Assembly: GCF_000633395.1 (NCBI RefSeq)
Contig: NZ_AYMU01000007.1
Location: 1 to 64,000 of the forward strand
Direction: 5' to 3'
DNA from: Pseudomonas sp. PH1b
GTDB taxonomy: Bacteria; Pseudomonadota; Gammaproteobacteria; Pseudomonadales; Pseudomonadaceae
DNA: 64,000 bases
Below, piece by piece: positions 8,746 to 18,065 of the stretch (its first letter is position 1; every line of letters starts with the position of its first letter). The notes under the pieces are model-generated. The model had not been told where the DNA came from. It saw nothing but the letters and a program-made list of their open reading frames with translations, and made no database searches. A program made the position numbers and the translations under genes.

Positions 8746-11700
8746 GCGTTAGGTCGATGAAGGTAAAATCTTTCAAGTGGTCGGTGGGCTGGATGCTGTT
8801 CATTCTGTTTGCTGGGCTTACAGCCAGCTATGGTGTCAGCTTTCAGCGGGCTAAGGCCATCGAGACTCATGTCGAATTGGCTCTCAAAGACGCGGGAGAA
8901 GCGATTGATGACAACCTGCAGACACGTCTGAAGCTTTACGAGTACCGCCTTCGGGCCATGCGCGGCGCTATCCAGATGTTGAACCTAGATTATGTCAGCA
9001 ATCGCCAGATGGCGCGTTTTGGACTGGGGCGCGATTTAGAGAAAGAGTACCCTGGGGCATACGGTTTCGGTTTCATTCGTCGGGTGCCTTCCGCCGATGA
9101 AGAAAAGTTCATGCGAAACGTCAGGGCGGATGGTCAACCTGAATTCAAACTCACCCTACTGGGCTCCCATCCAGGTGACCGTTTTATCATTCAGTTCATC
9201 GACCCGCTGGCGGGTAACTCCCAGATTCTTGGGTTGGATATCGCCTCGGAAGTCCGTCGTCGTGAGGCTGCCATCGAGGCCATGCGTACAGGGGCTTCCA
9301 CGCTGACGGCGCCCATAACCTTGCAGCAGGATGCTCAGGAAAGTCAGCGGGCGTTTTTACTGTTGTCGCCGGTCTACGACACGCCGGTCCCCCCGCTTGA
9401 TGCTGAGCTCAGGGAGAAAAAACTGATTGGTTGGACCTATACGCCCTTGTCAATGCATGAGGTACTGGCAGGTGTAGAACCGGGAAATCACCGACTCCAT
9501 TTGAGACTTTACGATGTCGGTGATACAAGGCAACTGATCTATCAGACCCCGGAAAACTCCCCGGATCCAAAGATCTTGCAAGTCTATAGCTTCGAGCGAG
9601 AGATTTATGGGCGACATTGGCGGATTGAGGTAGGAGCTCTTCAGGCTTTTGTCGATACGCTTGATCCTGTGCCTGCGGGGCGGGTTTTTGCTATTGGTGC
9701 AGTTGCCAGTTTTCTTTTAGCGAGTTTGGTAGGCGCCCTACTGATCTCCCGCCAGCGCAAGCAGCAGGTGAGGGCCGGGCAGGCTCGGCTTGCGACTATC
9801 GTCGAGAACTCCAGCGATGCAATCATTGGTGAGGCGCTAGATGGCAGGATTATTACCTGGAACCGCGCCGCCGAGCAGATGTTCGGTTACACCGAGTACG
9901 AAGTACTAGGACAGCCTCTGGCGCCATTATTGGTGCCCGTAGAGCGAGTGCATGAGGACGAGCAATTATTAGAGCAGGCGGCTCGAGGTGACCGTGGCTC
10001 GACCCTGGAAACTCAACGCCAGCATAAGGAGGGTCGGTTGATCGATGTGACCATCACCTGCAGTCTGATCCGAGAGGCGGATGGCACCATCCTAGGCGCG
10101 GCGAAGACGATGCATGACGTAACTGATCGCAAGCGGGTCGAGCGTTACCTCATGGAGTTCAACGCACAACTGGAAAAGCAGGTCAGCGAACGCACTGCCG
10201 AACTGTTCAGGCTCGCCGGGCTTATGCAGGCTGTACTAGATGCGTCTTCGGAGGTCTCAATCATCGCTACGGATACGCAGGGGCAGATTGTCGTGTTTAA
10301 CCGCGGTGCCGAATTGTTGCTGGGCTATAGCCATGCCGAAATGGTCAGGTGTAAGACACCGATGGACTTTCACTTGTCCGACGAAGTTGAGGCGCGCTCG
10401 GCCGAGTTGACCCAAGAGTACGGTATTCCCATTAAAGGTATTGATGTCTTCTGCTACAAGGCCGCCTTGCTAGGCTCCGAAACTCGGCAATGGACCTATG
10501 TGCGCAAGGATGGCTCGAAGGTGCAGGTGTCGATGGTCATTACTCCGATTCGCACCGCTGATGGTGAGTTGACTGGTCATCTTGGGATTGCTCAGGATGT
10601 TACCGATCGGCTGCGCCATAGTGCAGAGTTGCAGACGGCCAAGGCAGCTGCGGAGGCGGCGAATGCGGCCAAGAGTCTTTTTTTGGCGAATATGAGTCAT
10701 GAGATCCGTACTCCCATGAATGCTGTGATCGGTATTGCCCATCTCCTCCAGAACAGCTCTTTGGACGAGCAACAACGCCAGTTGCTCACTAAACTGCAGA
10801 TTGCTGGGCGATCTTTGCTTGGAATCATCAACGACATTCTGGATATAGCCAAGATCGAAGCTGGCGAGATGCGCCTTGAGCACAACCCCTTCAGTCCGCG
10901 GCAATTGCTTGACGAATTGGGCGAGTTGTTCACGGCTCAGGCTGAGCAAAAAGGGTTGAGTTTTGCCGTCGAAGGAGGTGCAGAATTGCCCGGTTTGCTT
11001 GTTGGTGATGCGCTTCGAATCAATCAGATTCTGATGAATCTAGTGGGTAATGCCTTGAAGTTCACGACCCAGGGCCGGGTTGAGGTAATTGTCACCCACG
11101 AGTCCGATGCCACCGATCATTGCTGGCTAAGTTTCAGCGTTCAGGACACCGGCTGCGGCATTGATGCTGATGCTTTGGGCCAATTGTTCACGCCGTTTAC
11201 CCAGGCGGATGCTTCCACCACCCGCCGTTTTGGCGGAACTGGACTTGGTCTGTCTGTCGTGCATGGGCTGGTCGAGCAGATGAGGGGAAATATGCTAGTG
11301 CATAGCGATCTGGGATGCGGTAGCAAGTTTCAGGTTTCATTGCCTTTTAAGATTTGCTCAAGCGAGCTGGAGGCGGTAACTACAGGTGAGAGCCTGGAGG
11401 TGTTGATGCTATGTGACGATGGCGTCATGGCGCAGGCCCTGCGGCGAGTTTGTCGCTCCCTGGGCTGGCGGGTGTCATGTATGGCTGATGAGCAGGCGTT
11501 ATTTCGCCTTTTGCAGGAGCGCTATAAGGCCCAAGTGCCGTTGCCGGATGTGCTGCTTTTGGATTGGCATAGTCCTATGGAGTTGGACTTGCAGCGTCTG
11601 CATGAGAGCACGCAACTGCCGATCATTCTCGTAACTCAGTCTGCAACCGAGGCAGCACTCAGTGATCATGTAGACCACGTGCTGCCGAGTCCATTGGACA

Positions 11701-12812
11701 GCTCGGCGCTTTTCAATGCGGTAAACGCCTGTATTGCCAAATATCACGGCAATACTGAACGAGTACTGCAGTTCACGCGACTGGATATCGGTATGACTCA
11801 TTGGTTGAGCGGCCTTCAAATATTACTGGTCGATGATAGCGAGATCAATCTGGAAGTCGCGACCTTGCTGCTAGAGCAGCAAGGCGCTCAGGTGCATACC
11901 TGTGTTAATGGTTTGCAGGCTCTAGAGCGACTGCGTCAGGCCCCCGAGTTCTTCGACGTGGTACTGATGGATGTGCAGATGCCAGAAATGGACGGCTATG
12001 AGGCGACTCGAAGGGTACGCAACGAATTGGGCTTAAAGAATTTACCGATGTTGGCACTTACTGCTGGTGCGCTGGCGGAGGAACGGCTACAGGCTGAATG
12101 CGCGGGAATGGATGACTTCCTTACCAAGCCGTTGGAGCCGAGTGCCCTGATTCGCTCCATTCGACGAGCAGTTGAACGGGTACGTGGTACCTCAGTGGCA
12201 GTCAGCGCCATAGTGCTGCCTCAGGGGGAGACGGCAGAGGAGTGGCCAGTGATTGAGGGATTCAATATCAGAGAGGCTGCCAACCGGCTTGGTAATGACG
12301 TGCAGTTGTTTCGCTCCTCGATTAGACGATTTTTTAACGAGTTTGCCGGGTTTTCGGATAGCGTGGTTCTTTTGCAGGTTGCACAGCAACCTACTCTATT
12401 GATTGCCGATTTGCACAAATTACGTGGTGCTGCGGCTTTACTGGGGGCCACTGCGGTTGGGCAGTTGGCCGGGCAGGCCGAATCACTATTGCGCGATGGG
12501 CGTGCAGCCGATTCGGTGCTCAGTGCCTTGAGTGAAGCGTTCTCTCTGCTGCTCAAGCAGGCAGCTAACGTGCATGAGACGGCGATGCTGATACCTAGTA
12601 TCGATATGGATCAAGAGCAGGCCCGTCAGGCGCTGGCGAGCTTGCGTGCCATGCTGCAAAGCCACGATCTTGCTGCGTTGGACCAGTTTGCAGTGGCAGC
12701 GCCATTACTACATGCGGCTGCTGGGCAGGTTTTGGTTGAGCGGCTTTGGCAGTCCATAGAAGAGTTGCAGTTCGAGCGTGCGCTGCAGATGCTCGAAAGT
12801 GCGGATTTGTGA
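8742..12812 (+). CDS. Hybrid sensor kinase: CHASE-PAS-PAS-HisKA-HATPase-REC-REC-HPt
   Basis: 1356 aa. One TM helix at the N-terminus (WMLFILFAGLTASYGVSF), a periplasmic CHASE domain about 60-300, a second TM near 310-335, PAS domains about 345-455 and 490-620, HisKA with His near 652 (ANMSHEIRTPMN), and HATPase 740-880 with NLVGNALKFT and GGTGLGLSVV. The first receiver (about 885-1010) is degenerate: it lacks the invariant Lys and has VLPSPLD instead. The second (about 1024-1145) is complete: LLVDDSEIN, phosphoacceptor in LMDVQMPEMDG, LTKPLE. A C-terminal HPt keeps its His in LHKLRGAAALLGA near 1224. A full phosphorelay is therefore encoded. The GTG start overlaps the GGDEF tail; an ATG at 8757 is the alternative. 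The REC-GGDEF gene follows 17 bases later and is the obvious target. Confidence 0.9.
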   Translation: MSVRSMKVKSFKWSVGWMLFILFAGLTASYGVSFQRAKAIETHVELALKDAGEAIDDNLQTRLKLYEYRLRAMRGAIQMLNLDYVSNRQMARFGLGRDLEKEYPGAYGFGFIRRVPSADEEKFMRNVRADGQPEFKLTLLGSHPGDRFIIQFIDPLAGNSQILGLDIASEVRRREAAIEAMRTGASTLTAPITLQQDAQESQRAFLLLSPVYDTPVPPLDAELREKKLIGWTYTPLSMHEVLAGVEPGNHRLHLRLYDVGDTRQLIYQTPENSPDPKILQVYSFEREIYGRHWRIEVGALQAFVDTLDPVPAGRVFAIGAVASFLLASLVGALLISRQRKQQVRAGQARLATIVENSSDAIIGEALDGRIITWNRAAEQMFGYTEYEVLGQPLAPLLVPVERVHEDEQLLEQAARGDRGSTLETQRQHKEGRLIDVTITCSLIREADGTILGAAKTMHDVTDRKRVERYLMEFNAQLEKQVSERTAELFRLAGLMQAVLDASSEVSIIATDTQGQIVVFNRGAELLLGYSHAEMVRCKTPMDFHLSDEVEARSAELTQEYGIPIKGIDVFCYKAALLGSETRQWTYVRKDGSKVQVSMVITPIRTADGELTGHLGIAQDVTDRLRHSAELQTAKAAAEAANAAKSLFLANMSHEIRTPMNAVIGIAHLLQNSSLDEQQRQLLTKLQIAGRSLLGIINDILDIAKIEAGEMRLEHNPFSPRQLLDELGELFTAQAEQKGLSFAVEGGAELPGLLVGDALRINQILMNLVGNALKFTTQGRVEVIVTHESDATDHCWLSFSVQDTGCGIDADALGQLFTPFTQADASTTRRFGGTGLGLSVVHGLVEQMRGNMLVHSDLGCGSKFQVSLPFKICSSELEAVTTGESLEVLMLCDDGVMAQALRRVCRSLGWRVSCMADEQALFRLLQERYKAQVPLPDVLLLDWHSPMELDLQRLHESTQLPIILVTQSATEAALSDHVDHVLPSPLDSSALFNAVNACIAKYHGNTERVLQFTRLDIGMTHWLSGLQILLVDDSEINLEVATLLLEQQGAQVHTCVNGLQALERLRQAPEFFDVVLMDVQMPEMDGYEATRRVRNELGLKNLPMLALTAGALAEERLQAECAGMDDFLTKPLEPSALIRSIRRAVERVRGTSVAVSAIVLPQGETAEEWPVIEGFNIREAANRLGNDVQLFRSSIRRFFNEFAGFSDSVVLLQVAQQPTLLIADLHKLRGAAALLGATAVGQLAGQAESLLRDGRAADSVLSALSEAFSLLLKQAANVHETAMLIPSIDMDQEQARQALASLRAMLQSHDLAALDQFAVAAPLLHAAAGQVLVERLWQSIEELQFERALQMLESADL

Positions 12813-12829
12813 TCGGGGAGCCGCTGACG

Positions 12830-13777
12830 ATGCAGGCCTTACCTAGCTTATTGATCGTTGATGATAATATCTCCGCCATCCGGGCGTTGAGCCGTATCCT
12901 ACAGGACCTGGGACAGATTTGTTTTGCAACGGGAGGGGAGCAGGCATTAGATTTTTTGCAAAAAATGCGACCGGACTTGATTCTGCTTGATGCCGAGATG
13001 CCTGGTATGAGCGGATTTGAAGTGTGTAAAACTCTTAAGGCCGACCCGCTGTTGAAGGATGTGCCCATTATCTTTATTACCAGCCATACAGAAACTCAGG
13101 TAGAAGAGGTAGGGCTGGCGCTTGGGGCAGTAGACTTCATCGGAAAACCCGTCAAGCCCGCGATCGTAACTGCCCGTGTCAAAACTCACCTGAATCTGAA
13201 AATGGCCATGGACAAGCTAAGTCTTCTGGCCCAGACCGATGGCCTGACCGGATTAGCCAATCGCCGATTTCTTGATCAGCGTATAGAGTACGAGTGGCTC
13301 AGGTCACGACGCAATCAAAGTGCGTTTTCAGTGATGTTGCTTGATATCGATTTTTTCAAGCGCTACAACGACCATTACGGCCACCTTCAAGGTGATGAGT
13401 GTCTGATTGCTGTGGCGCAGACGCTCAAGGGCTGCCTGCATCGCTCTTCCGATCTAGTGGCTCGATATGGCGGCGAAGAATTTGCTGTACTGTTGCCGGA
13501 AACGGAGGGGGAGGGAGCTTGTCAAGTGGCTAAGGAAATCGTCCAAAGTGTTTACGACATGGGGCGTGTGCATGAAACCAGTGACTGTGGCCGAGTCACT
13601 ATCTCGGTTGGTGTCGCCAGCATAAGCGCCGATTTGTGGCCCCAATTAGGCACAACTATTACATCCACCTCATCAATTGCTGTTGCTCTGTTATCTGAAG
13701 CTGATCGGGCGTTGTATAAAGCTAAGCGTCAGGGGCGAAACTGTAGTTGTTTTTTAGCTGTTTTTTCAGAGTCCTAA
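12830..13777 (+). CDS. Response regulator with GGDEF output (diguanylate cyclase)
   Basis: 315 aa. Receiver about 1-120: LLIVDDN, phosphoacceptor in LILLDAEMPGMSG near residue 53, ITSHTE, GKPVKP. The GGDEF domain has LTGLANRRF, the metal-binding LLDIDFFKRYND and the intact active loop YGGEEF. An allosteric RxxD (RSSD) lies five residues before the loop, so product inhibition is expected. This is a PleD/WspR-type enzyme making c-di-GMP from two GTP on phosphorylation. The ATG at 12830 follows GGGGAG and lies 17 bases after the hybrid kinase stop. The extended frame upstream to 12746 overlaps the kinase and was not used. All catalytic residues are present, so it is probably active. Confidence 0.92.
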   Translation: MQALPSLLIVDDNISAIRALSRILQDLGQICFATGGEQALDFLQKMRPDLILLDAEMPGMSGFEVCKTLKADPLLKDVPIIFITSHTETQVEEVGLALGAVDFIGKPVKPAIVTARVKTHLNLKMAMDKLSLLAQTDGLTGLANRRFLDQRIEYEWLRSRRNQSAFSVMLLDIDFFKRYNDHYGHLQGDECLIAVAQTLKGCLHRSSDLVARYGGEEFAVLLPETEGEGACQVAKEIVQSVYDMGRVHETSDCGRVTISVGVASISADLWPQLGTTITSTSSIAVALLSEADRALYKAKRQGRNCSCFLAVFSES

Positions 13778-14339
13778 GTCCTACGCTCTCGCGTTGTCTC
13801 AGCAGTTCCTTAGGGGAATTTGCCGGCTCGGTTTGATGTGGACGGAGCAAGGCCTATTTTGTACAGTTTTTTAGGAGACACTCAGTGTTTCGGTATTTTT
13901 TCGGGCTAGTGTTTAGTGCTAGCGCCACCGTTTTTTATTTATCGGCACTCCTGCAAAGCTGGTTTTTTCTACCGTGGACCGTAATGTCTTAGAAGGCAAT
14001 TCGTACTTCCCTTTGCGTCGTATTGCCATGGACTTTAGGGACAAAGAAGATGAGCTTTACTCTAGACTCCACTGTACATCGAACTTGATCTTTTCAAAAC
14101 GCCAAAGCCCGAAGTTGCGTTGAGTCATCGTTTCCTTTACGGTGAGCATGGTGATTTGAACTGACCGCTTGAGCAAAATTTTAATCGAAGAGCCAAAAGT
14201 TAGATGATCAGGCCATCTTTTTAATGTTCGGGTATATCACGCTCTTCTAGCGATTCGACCTCTGATAAGATGCTAAAACGGCACTGCCACTTCATGTCGT
14301 AGTTAGACGGGGAGTGTTGCTAGATAATAATTTTTCACT
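13778..14339. other. AT-rich intergenic stretch, nothing recognised
   Basis: About 560 bases after the diguanylate cyclase. Composition turns AT-rich here and stays so to about 21 kb. No frame is open for a useful length. A short stretch near 14000 reads EGNSYFP, faintly like DUF427 proteins, but stops follow and I do not call it. Confidence 0.45.
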
Positions 14340-14583
14340 ATTTTCTAAAGGTGGCAAGCTGCTGCGGAGTATAAGGCAGTTCTAGTTGAGTTTGATTGCA
14401 GTGCTATTTTGCATGTTGCATATAGGTTTTTTAAACTCTAGATACTATATAGAACTGCTGTTATGGCTATCGCTTGGTTTTATTGCGTTTTTCAGTTGCG
14501 ACTACTAGCGGCTGCGTGTAGTCTTTGCAGGGCGTCGAATATCTGTGTCGAGAATGATATCTGAGTTGATACCAGTGGGTTAA
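14340..14583 (+). pseudogene. Decayed small membrane-protein frame with two amber stops
   Basis: Frame beginning about 14344 reads KGGKLLRSIRQF, TAG, then a hydrophobic stretch with LSLIAVLFCMLHIGF and ELLLWLSLGFIAFFSCDY, another TAG, then RLRVVFAGRRISVSRMISEL and TAA. The alternation of two hydrophobic segments and a basic tail looks like real coding sequence for a two-helix membrane protein. The family is not recognised. Confidence 0.3.
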
Positions 14584-14698
14584 TTTATGATGATCCGCAT
14601 GGAGGGTGTTCGTGTCTAGCCGGTTTCTCACACCAACGGGTCGCCGCCATCCAATCTCTGGAGGCGGTGAAATAAAGTCAGTTAGAGGGAGGTGAGGT

Positions 14699-14947
14699 AT
14701 GGAGAGTTTTGATAGTCAGGTCAAACCAAGTATCTACGCTAAAATGGCTTATGAATTAATTCTCCGCGGCGTGCACCGATTTCAGTCTGAAACTGATAGG
14801 CGATTGTTTTTGAATTCACTATTGTGCCAATCTGCTCTCTTTGCTCGGATGTTGTCAGGCGAAGAGGCGTTTCAGGATTTACTAGATCGCCTGAAAAATT
14901 TTGAATTCGAGACTGAGTTTCAAGAACTGGTGGCTCAAGTACATTGA
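14699..14947 (+). CDS. Hypothetical protein, 82 aa
   Basis: Not recognised. A strong ribosome site, GGGAGGTGAGGT, precedes the ATG. The product is acidic and helical-looking, with no membrane segment: KMAYELILRGVHRF, then RRLFLNSLLCQSALFARML, then EEAFQDLLDRLKNFEFE. It stands alone in an AT-rich region between the c-di-GMP genes and the zinc chemoreceptor. The good ribosome site and clean coding bias make it more likely real than chance; the function is unknown. Confidence 0.5.
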   Translation: MESFDSQVKPSIYAKMAYELILRGVHRFQSETDRRLFLNSLLCQSALFARMLSGEEAFQDLLDRLKNFEFETEFQELVAQVH

Positions 14948-15039
14948 GAGTCGCTAGACGGTTGCCTCACTTTGAGTGAGCTTTCAGTTATCGATCGGAG
15001 GCTTATAGCAATAGGCGGCTGGCTATATGTTAATCATGA

Positions 15040-15450
15040 TTTGGGCATTCCGAGCAAATTTAGGTGCATCAAATTTGGGTTGAGTTCCATTACGTAAGGA
15101 AAACTCACCTCTGTGTACCGAAGGATGTCGATGACGTACGCCTGAGCCTGCTTTGAAATTTGTATCTGAAGCTAGCTCATTCTTTCTCGCTTGCCAATTA
15201 CTCTGGGGCCTCGAAGTTGGCGTCTAGATCTTTATCAAATATAGCATCAATCTGCCCAGATTTAAGCATCCCTATGCCGTTTAATGTAGCTTCGCGTGAT
15301 GCTTCGAGCCAGGCGGATTATAATGCTTCAAGCTAGGGCTGCATTCGGGGGCTGACGCGCACCACCTCAGTTCTGGTAATGGTCATCCTTTACTAACTGG
15401 TCTATGGACTGCTCCATGGGGTTTGAGAGAATGACGTTGTGTTTGGCCAT
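15040..15450 (-). pseudogene. Decayed unrecognised gene
   Basis: Pieces of one protein can be read on the minus strand with stops and frame changes between them: MAKHNVILSNPMEQSIDQLV, then VVRVSPRMQP, TAG, LEAL, TAA, then SAWLEASREATLNGIGMLKS followed by GQIDAIFDKDLDANFEAPE and a stop, then another frame with QAQAYVIDILRYTEVSFPYV. The fragments have good protein character. The middle one is weakly reminiscent of periplasmic substrate-binding domains, but I cannot assign a family. At least four lesions are needed, so it is dead. Confidence 0.35.
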
Positions 15451-15560
15451 GAGGGTATGCTACGTGATGAGGGGCGACACTTTGCGCCGTATACCTTGCT
15501 AAAACAGCAAAGGTGTCTTATTTAAAAATAAGATGTTCTTGCTGAATTGAGAGAAAGATA

Positions 15561-15800
15561 ATGGAGGCTGTAGCCAATATAACCTTTGCTCATCGCCTAA
15601 GTGATGTGCTGAGGGCTGTGCCCCGATTCTTTCTGTATAATTGCCGCCTAATGGTTCATTGGATAAAATGCGAAATCGTTGTTGTCGTCTTGATTAACTT
15701 ATTCGGTAGAATCTTTTCTGCTCTTTTGACGACGATCCTTCTGTGCGTCGGTCTCTGTGCTTTTTCGAAAGTTGATACAGATAGAGTTTTTAGAAGATAA
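15561..15800 (+). CDS. Hypothetical small membrane protein, 79 aa
   Basis: Not recognised. ATG with GAGAGAAAG upstream. A basic, amphipathic N-terminal half is followed by one strong hydrophobic helix (VVVVLINLFGRIF, ALLTTILLCVGLCAF) and a charged tail DTDRVFRR. No neighbour suggests a role. It could equally be a chance frame in AT-rich DNA. Confidence 0.3.
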   Translation: MEAVANITFAHRLSDVLRAVPRFFLYNCRLMVHWIKCEIVVVVLINLFGRIFSALLTTILLCVGLCAFSKVDTDRVFRR

Positions 15801-16036
15801 AACTATCTCTGAGATCGGAGATGAACAATGCAGAGCGCCTTTTTATGGTGAGTATGATCACCTTAATTTTTACTTATGCTTCGAGGATTGAATTTTTCCT
15901 CACTAATTAAGGTCACCTATCTGTTGGGGTTTTCTTTTATCTTAAAACGGTCTTTACAGCATCTCCTACGAGTTTTTTCCATGCTTTCCTGCGGCTTGAG
16001 CATCCTTATTTTCTGGAGAGAGCCCGTCAATGCGAT

Positions 16037-16213
16037 TTACTGTTTTTTCCCTGCCCAAACTAGAATTACAATCCAGAGCGTCGGCAAGATTATGAGCATG
16101 ACTCCCATTGCGAGGTTTAGTATTGCATCTTGTGTTGTGGTGTTTAGCCCGATTACTGGGTCAAACGAAAGATGCGGTGAGCCTGAGCCGTAAAGAGCGC
16201 CAATGATTATTCA
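16037..16213 (-). pseudogene. Membrane-protein C-terminal fragment, possibly conjugation-related
   Basis: The minus-strand frame between stops at about 16211 and 16037 reads IIIGALYGSGSPHLSFDPVI and continues LNTTTQDAILNLAMGVMLII, then LPTLWIVILVWAGKKQ and a stop. The long hydrophobic helix ending in W-A-G and a basic tail resembles the membrane part of TraG-like proteins of integrating conjugative elements. No start is present and nothing conjugative is beside it, so the family call is weak; the reading frame itself looks genuine. Confidence 0.3.
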
Positions 16214-16470
16214 GCAGAAAGGCAGAGGGGCTAATGGCGATAAACTACCAATGTATCATGATGCGATCTTAGTGTTTTGTTTTCTTCTGAAGGAGAATGC
16301 TTCATTTGAATGTTGGCAATGATTTTCTTGTGCTGCGCGTCTTAGAGGTCTGATTTTTCTGAGGCGCGCAAGATTAAATGTTTGTAGCTCCCTTGAATAC
16401 CCAAAGATACTGTAAGCGATAGCTAGTCATGTGTTTAAAGTAAAATAAAGTATTAAGTGCTACTGCATAG

Positions 16471-17589
16471 TTAGCAGCAATCCTTAAGAAGGTGTGGGGT
16501 ATCTTCTCCACTATTCGCCATAAGCTCCAAGCACTCCTGCACCTCCAGGCTCGCCTGCTCCATATTGGCAACTTCTATTAGCATTTTTTCTGTGTTATTC
16601 TCGGAGTAAGCGCGTAAAGCTGCAATGGCAGCTTCATGTACTCTTTTATGCGGAGGTTCGATTCCTTTGAATCCAGGAAGATGTGAGTAATAGCTCCTGC
16701 CTTCGCCTTCATAATACCATTTCCCCAAGCGGCATTTAGTGTGAGGGGAGAAGTCTGCTTCACCTTCATTCGTAATTCCAAATAGAACTTTATATATACG
16801 AAATTTGTATATCAGGTGATCGATTTTTGCCAGTTCGCAAAAGCTACGAAGTGCTGATGCTGAAACCGTTTGCTCAGTGGTTGACGTTATCTCTAGTAGA
16901 CTGCGCATGGTGTTTGCTGCTTCGTTCCCATCTTTGCTAAAAGATGCAGACCGCTCTGCTAAATGTGAGATCTGATCTCGGCTAGTAGAACTGCCAGTAC
17001 AAATATCTTTTACTAAGTTATTGATTTCCGAGGTTGCTTCTGCGGTGCGTTTTGCCAATTGGCGAACTTCGTCTGCAACGACAGCGAATCCTCGACCTGC
17101 GTCACCTGCACGTGCGGCCTCAATAGCGGCGTTAAGAGCTAGCAAATTGGTTTGATCAGCAATTTTTCTGATTATTTCAAGTATCCCGCTGACTTTTTGA
17201 GCTTGCCTATCAAGATCTCCAACTTTTAACGAGGCGTCCTCAGAAGAGCAGGCTAGTATATCTAAGTTGGTGGTAATTGAATCAATAGCATGTCGACTAT
17301 TTCTGGAGATTTTCTGAGCTTCTATCACGTAGTCTTTTTCTCGTCTCATTCGATCAGCTAGTTCTGCAAATGATGATTGTATAATTTCAAGTGATTGCGA
17401 GAATTTTGAAAAATTGGAAAGTAATTTGTTTTGTTCGCTTGTTTTGTTTTCTAAGTTCGTTGTTAGCTGTTCCGCCTCAAACAAGCGTGTGGTTGATGAT
17501 TTGAGCTTTTTTTCTGTTAACTCTAGGTCGCAAGTCAGTCTAATTATTTCGGTGTCTTTATTTGCTCTCTGTGAGCGCCAAAACTTCAT
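16471..17589 (-). CDS. Soluble chemoreceptor with C-terminal CZB zinc-binding domain
   Basis: 372 aa with no TM helix. An N-terminal coiled coil (about 10-70) leads to an MCP signalling hairpin centred on [24 protein letters not shown] domain follows about 250-350, with its expected zinc ligands: His in [13 protein letters not shown], His and Cys in [15 protein letters not shown], and His in [12 protein letters not shown] receptors such as H. pylori TlpD are cytoplasmic and sense zinc-linked or oxidative signals. The ATG at 17589 has AGGAT upstream. Codon use is AT-rich, unlike the core of this genome, pointing to transfer. It is divergent from the broken LysR gene. The ligand is inferred only from the family. 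Confidence 0.85.
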   Translation of the reverse strand: MKFWRSQRANKDTEIIRLTCDLELTEKKLKSSTTRLFEAEQLTTNLENKTSEQNKLLSNFSKFSQSLEIIQSSFAELADRMRREKDYVIEAQKISRNSRHAIDSITTNLDILACSSEDASLKVGDLDRQAQKVSGILEIIRKIADQTNLLALNAAIEAARAGDAGRGFAVVADEVRQLAKRTAEATSEINNLVKDICTGSSTSRDQISHLAERSASFSKDGNEAANTMRSLLEITSTTEQTVSASALRSFCELAKIDHLIYKFRIYKVLFGITNEGEADFSPHTKCRLGKWYYEGEGRSYYSHLPGFKGIEPPHKRVHEAAIAALRAYSENNTEKMLIEVANMEQASLEVQECLELMANSGEDTPHLLKDCC

Positions 17590-17635
17590 GTTTTATCCTG
17601 GTTTGTGTGTTTTTGGTTTGGGAGGAGGTTAGCTT

Positions 17636-18065
17636 TTGGTTATCGTTTGTAGCCGTTTTTAGTAGAGGGGCTTTTAATTGGGTAAGGTTTTTATTCTTCT
17701 GCTGGTGTTGAGGGTGAGTTTTAATTCGGAATTATGATATCTGATTTTTTGGATTTAAATTCTAGTTATCAATAGATTCTTGCAATTTAAGGAGCATTAA
17801 AAAAACCTATATAGAGTATGTTGATCCTCTGGGCGTAGGGCTGTCAAGGTCAAAGAGAGATAGCTAGATTGACGATGATTTTTTAGCGCTGCCAAATCAC
17901 AGGCGCCAATAAATAGTCGGTCGTGGGCGTCCATTTATGGATGGTGGTAATCCATAAAGTTGAGTTCCAGGCTGATCTATATCTGCGATATCATATTGCC
18001 ATAGTAGTATGGTTTTCTGATCAGTTTAGAAGTAAGCTCTCGTATAAAGTTAAGAGTGATTATCG
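17636..18065. other. Divergent intergenic region between chemoreceptor and LysR gene
   Basis: About 430 AT-rich bases carrying the promoters of both flanking genes. No gene is seen. LysR proteins usually act on the region upstream of their own gene, so an operator is expected near 18000-18060, but I cannot point to a convincing T-N11-A box. Confidence 0.4.

Noticed and set aside
13960..14130. Short frame with EGNSYFPLRRIAMDF, faintly like DUF427
   Set aside because: Only one short motif, then stops; not enough to call.
5269..14583. Recoding of TAG as a sense codon, because several broken frames stop at TAG
   Set aside because: Intact genes here use TAG, TAA and TGA as normal stops, other lesions are TAA, and no recoding genes are seen; decay explains them.
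15876..16193. 105-codon plus-strand frame
   Set aside because: The minus strand of the same stretch reads as a better membrane-protein tail; the plus frame has no ribosome site.
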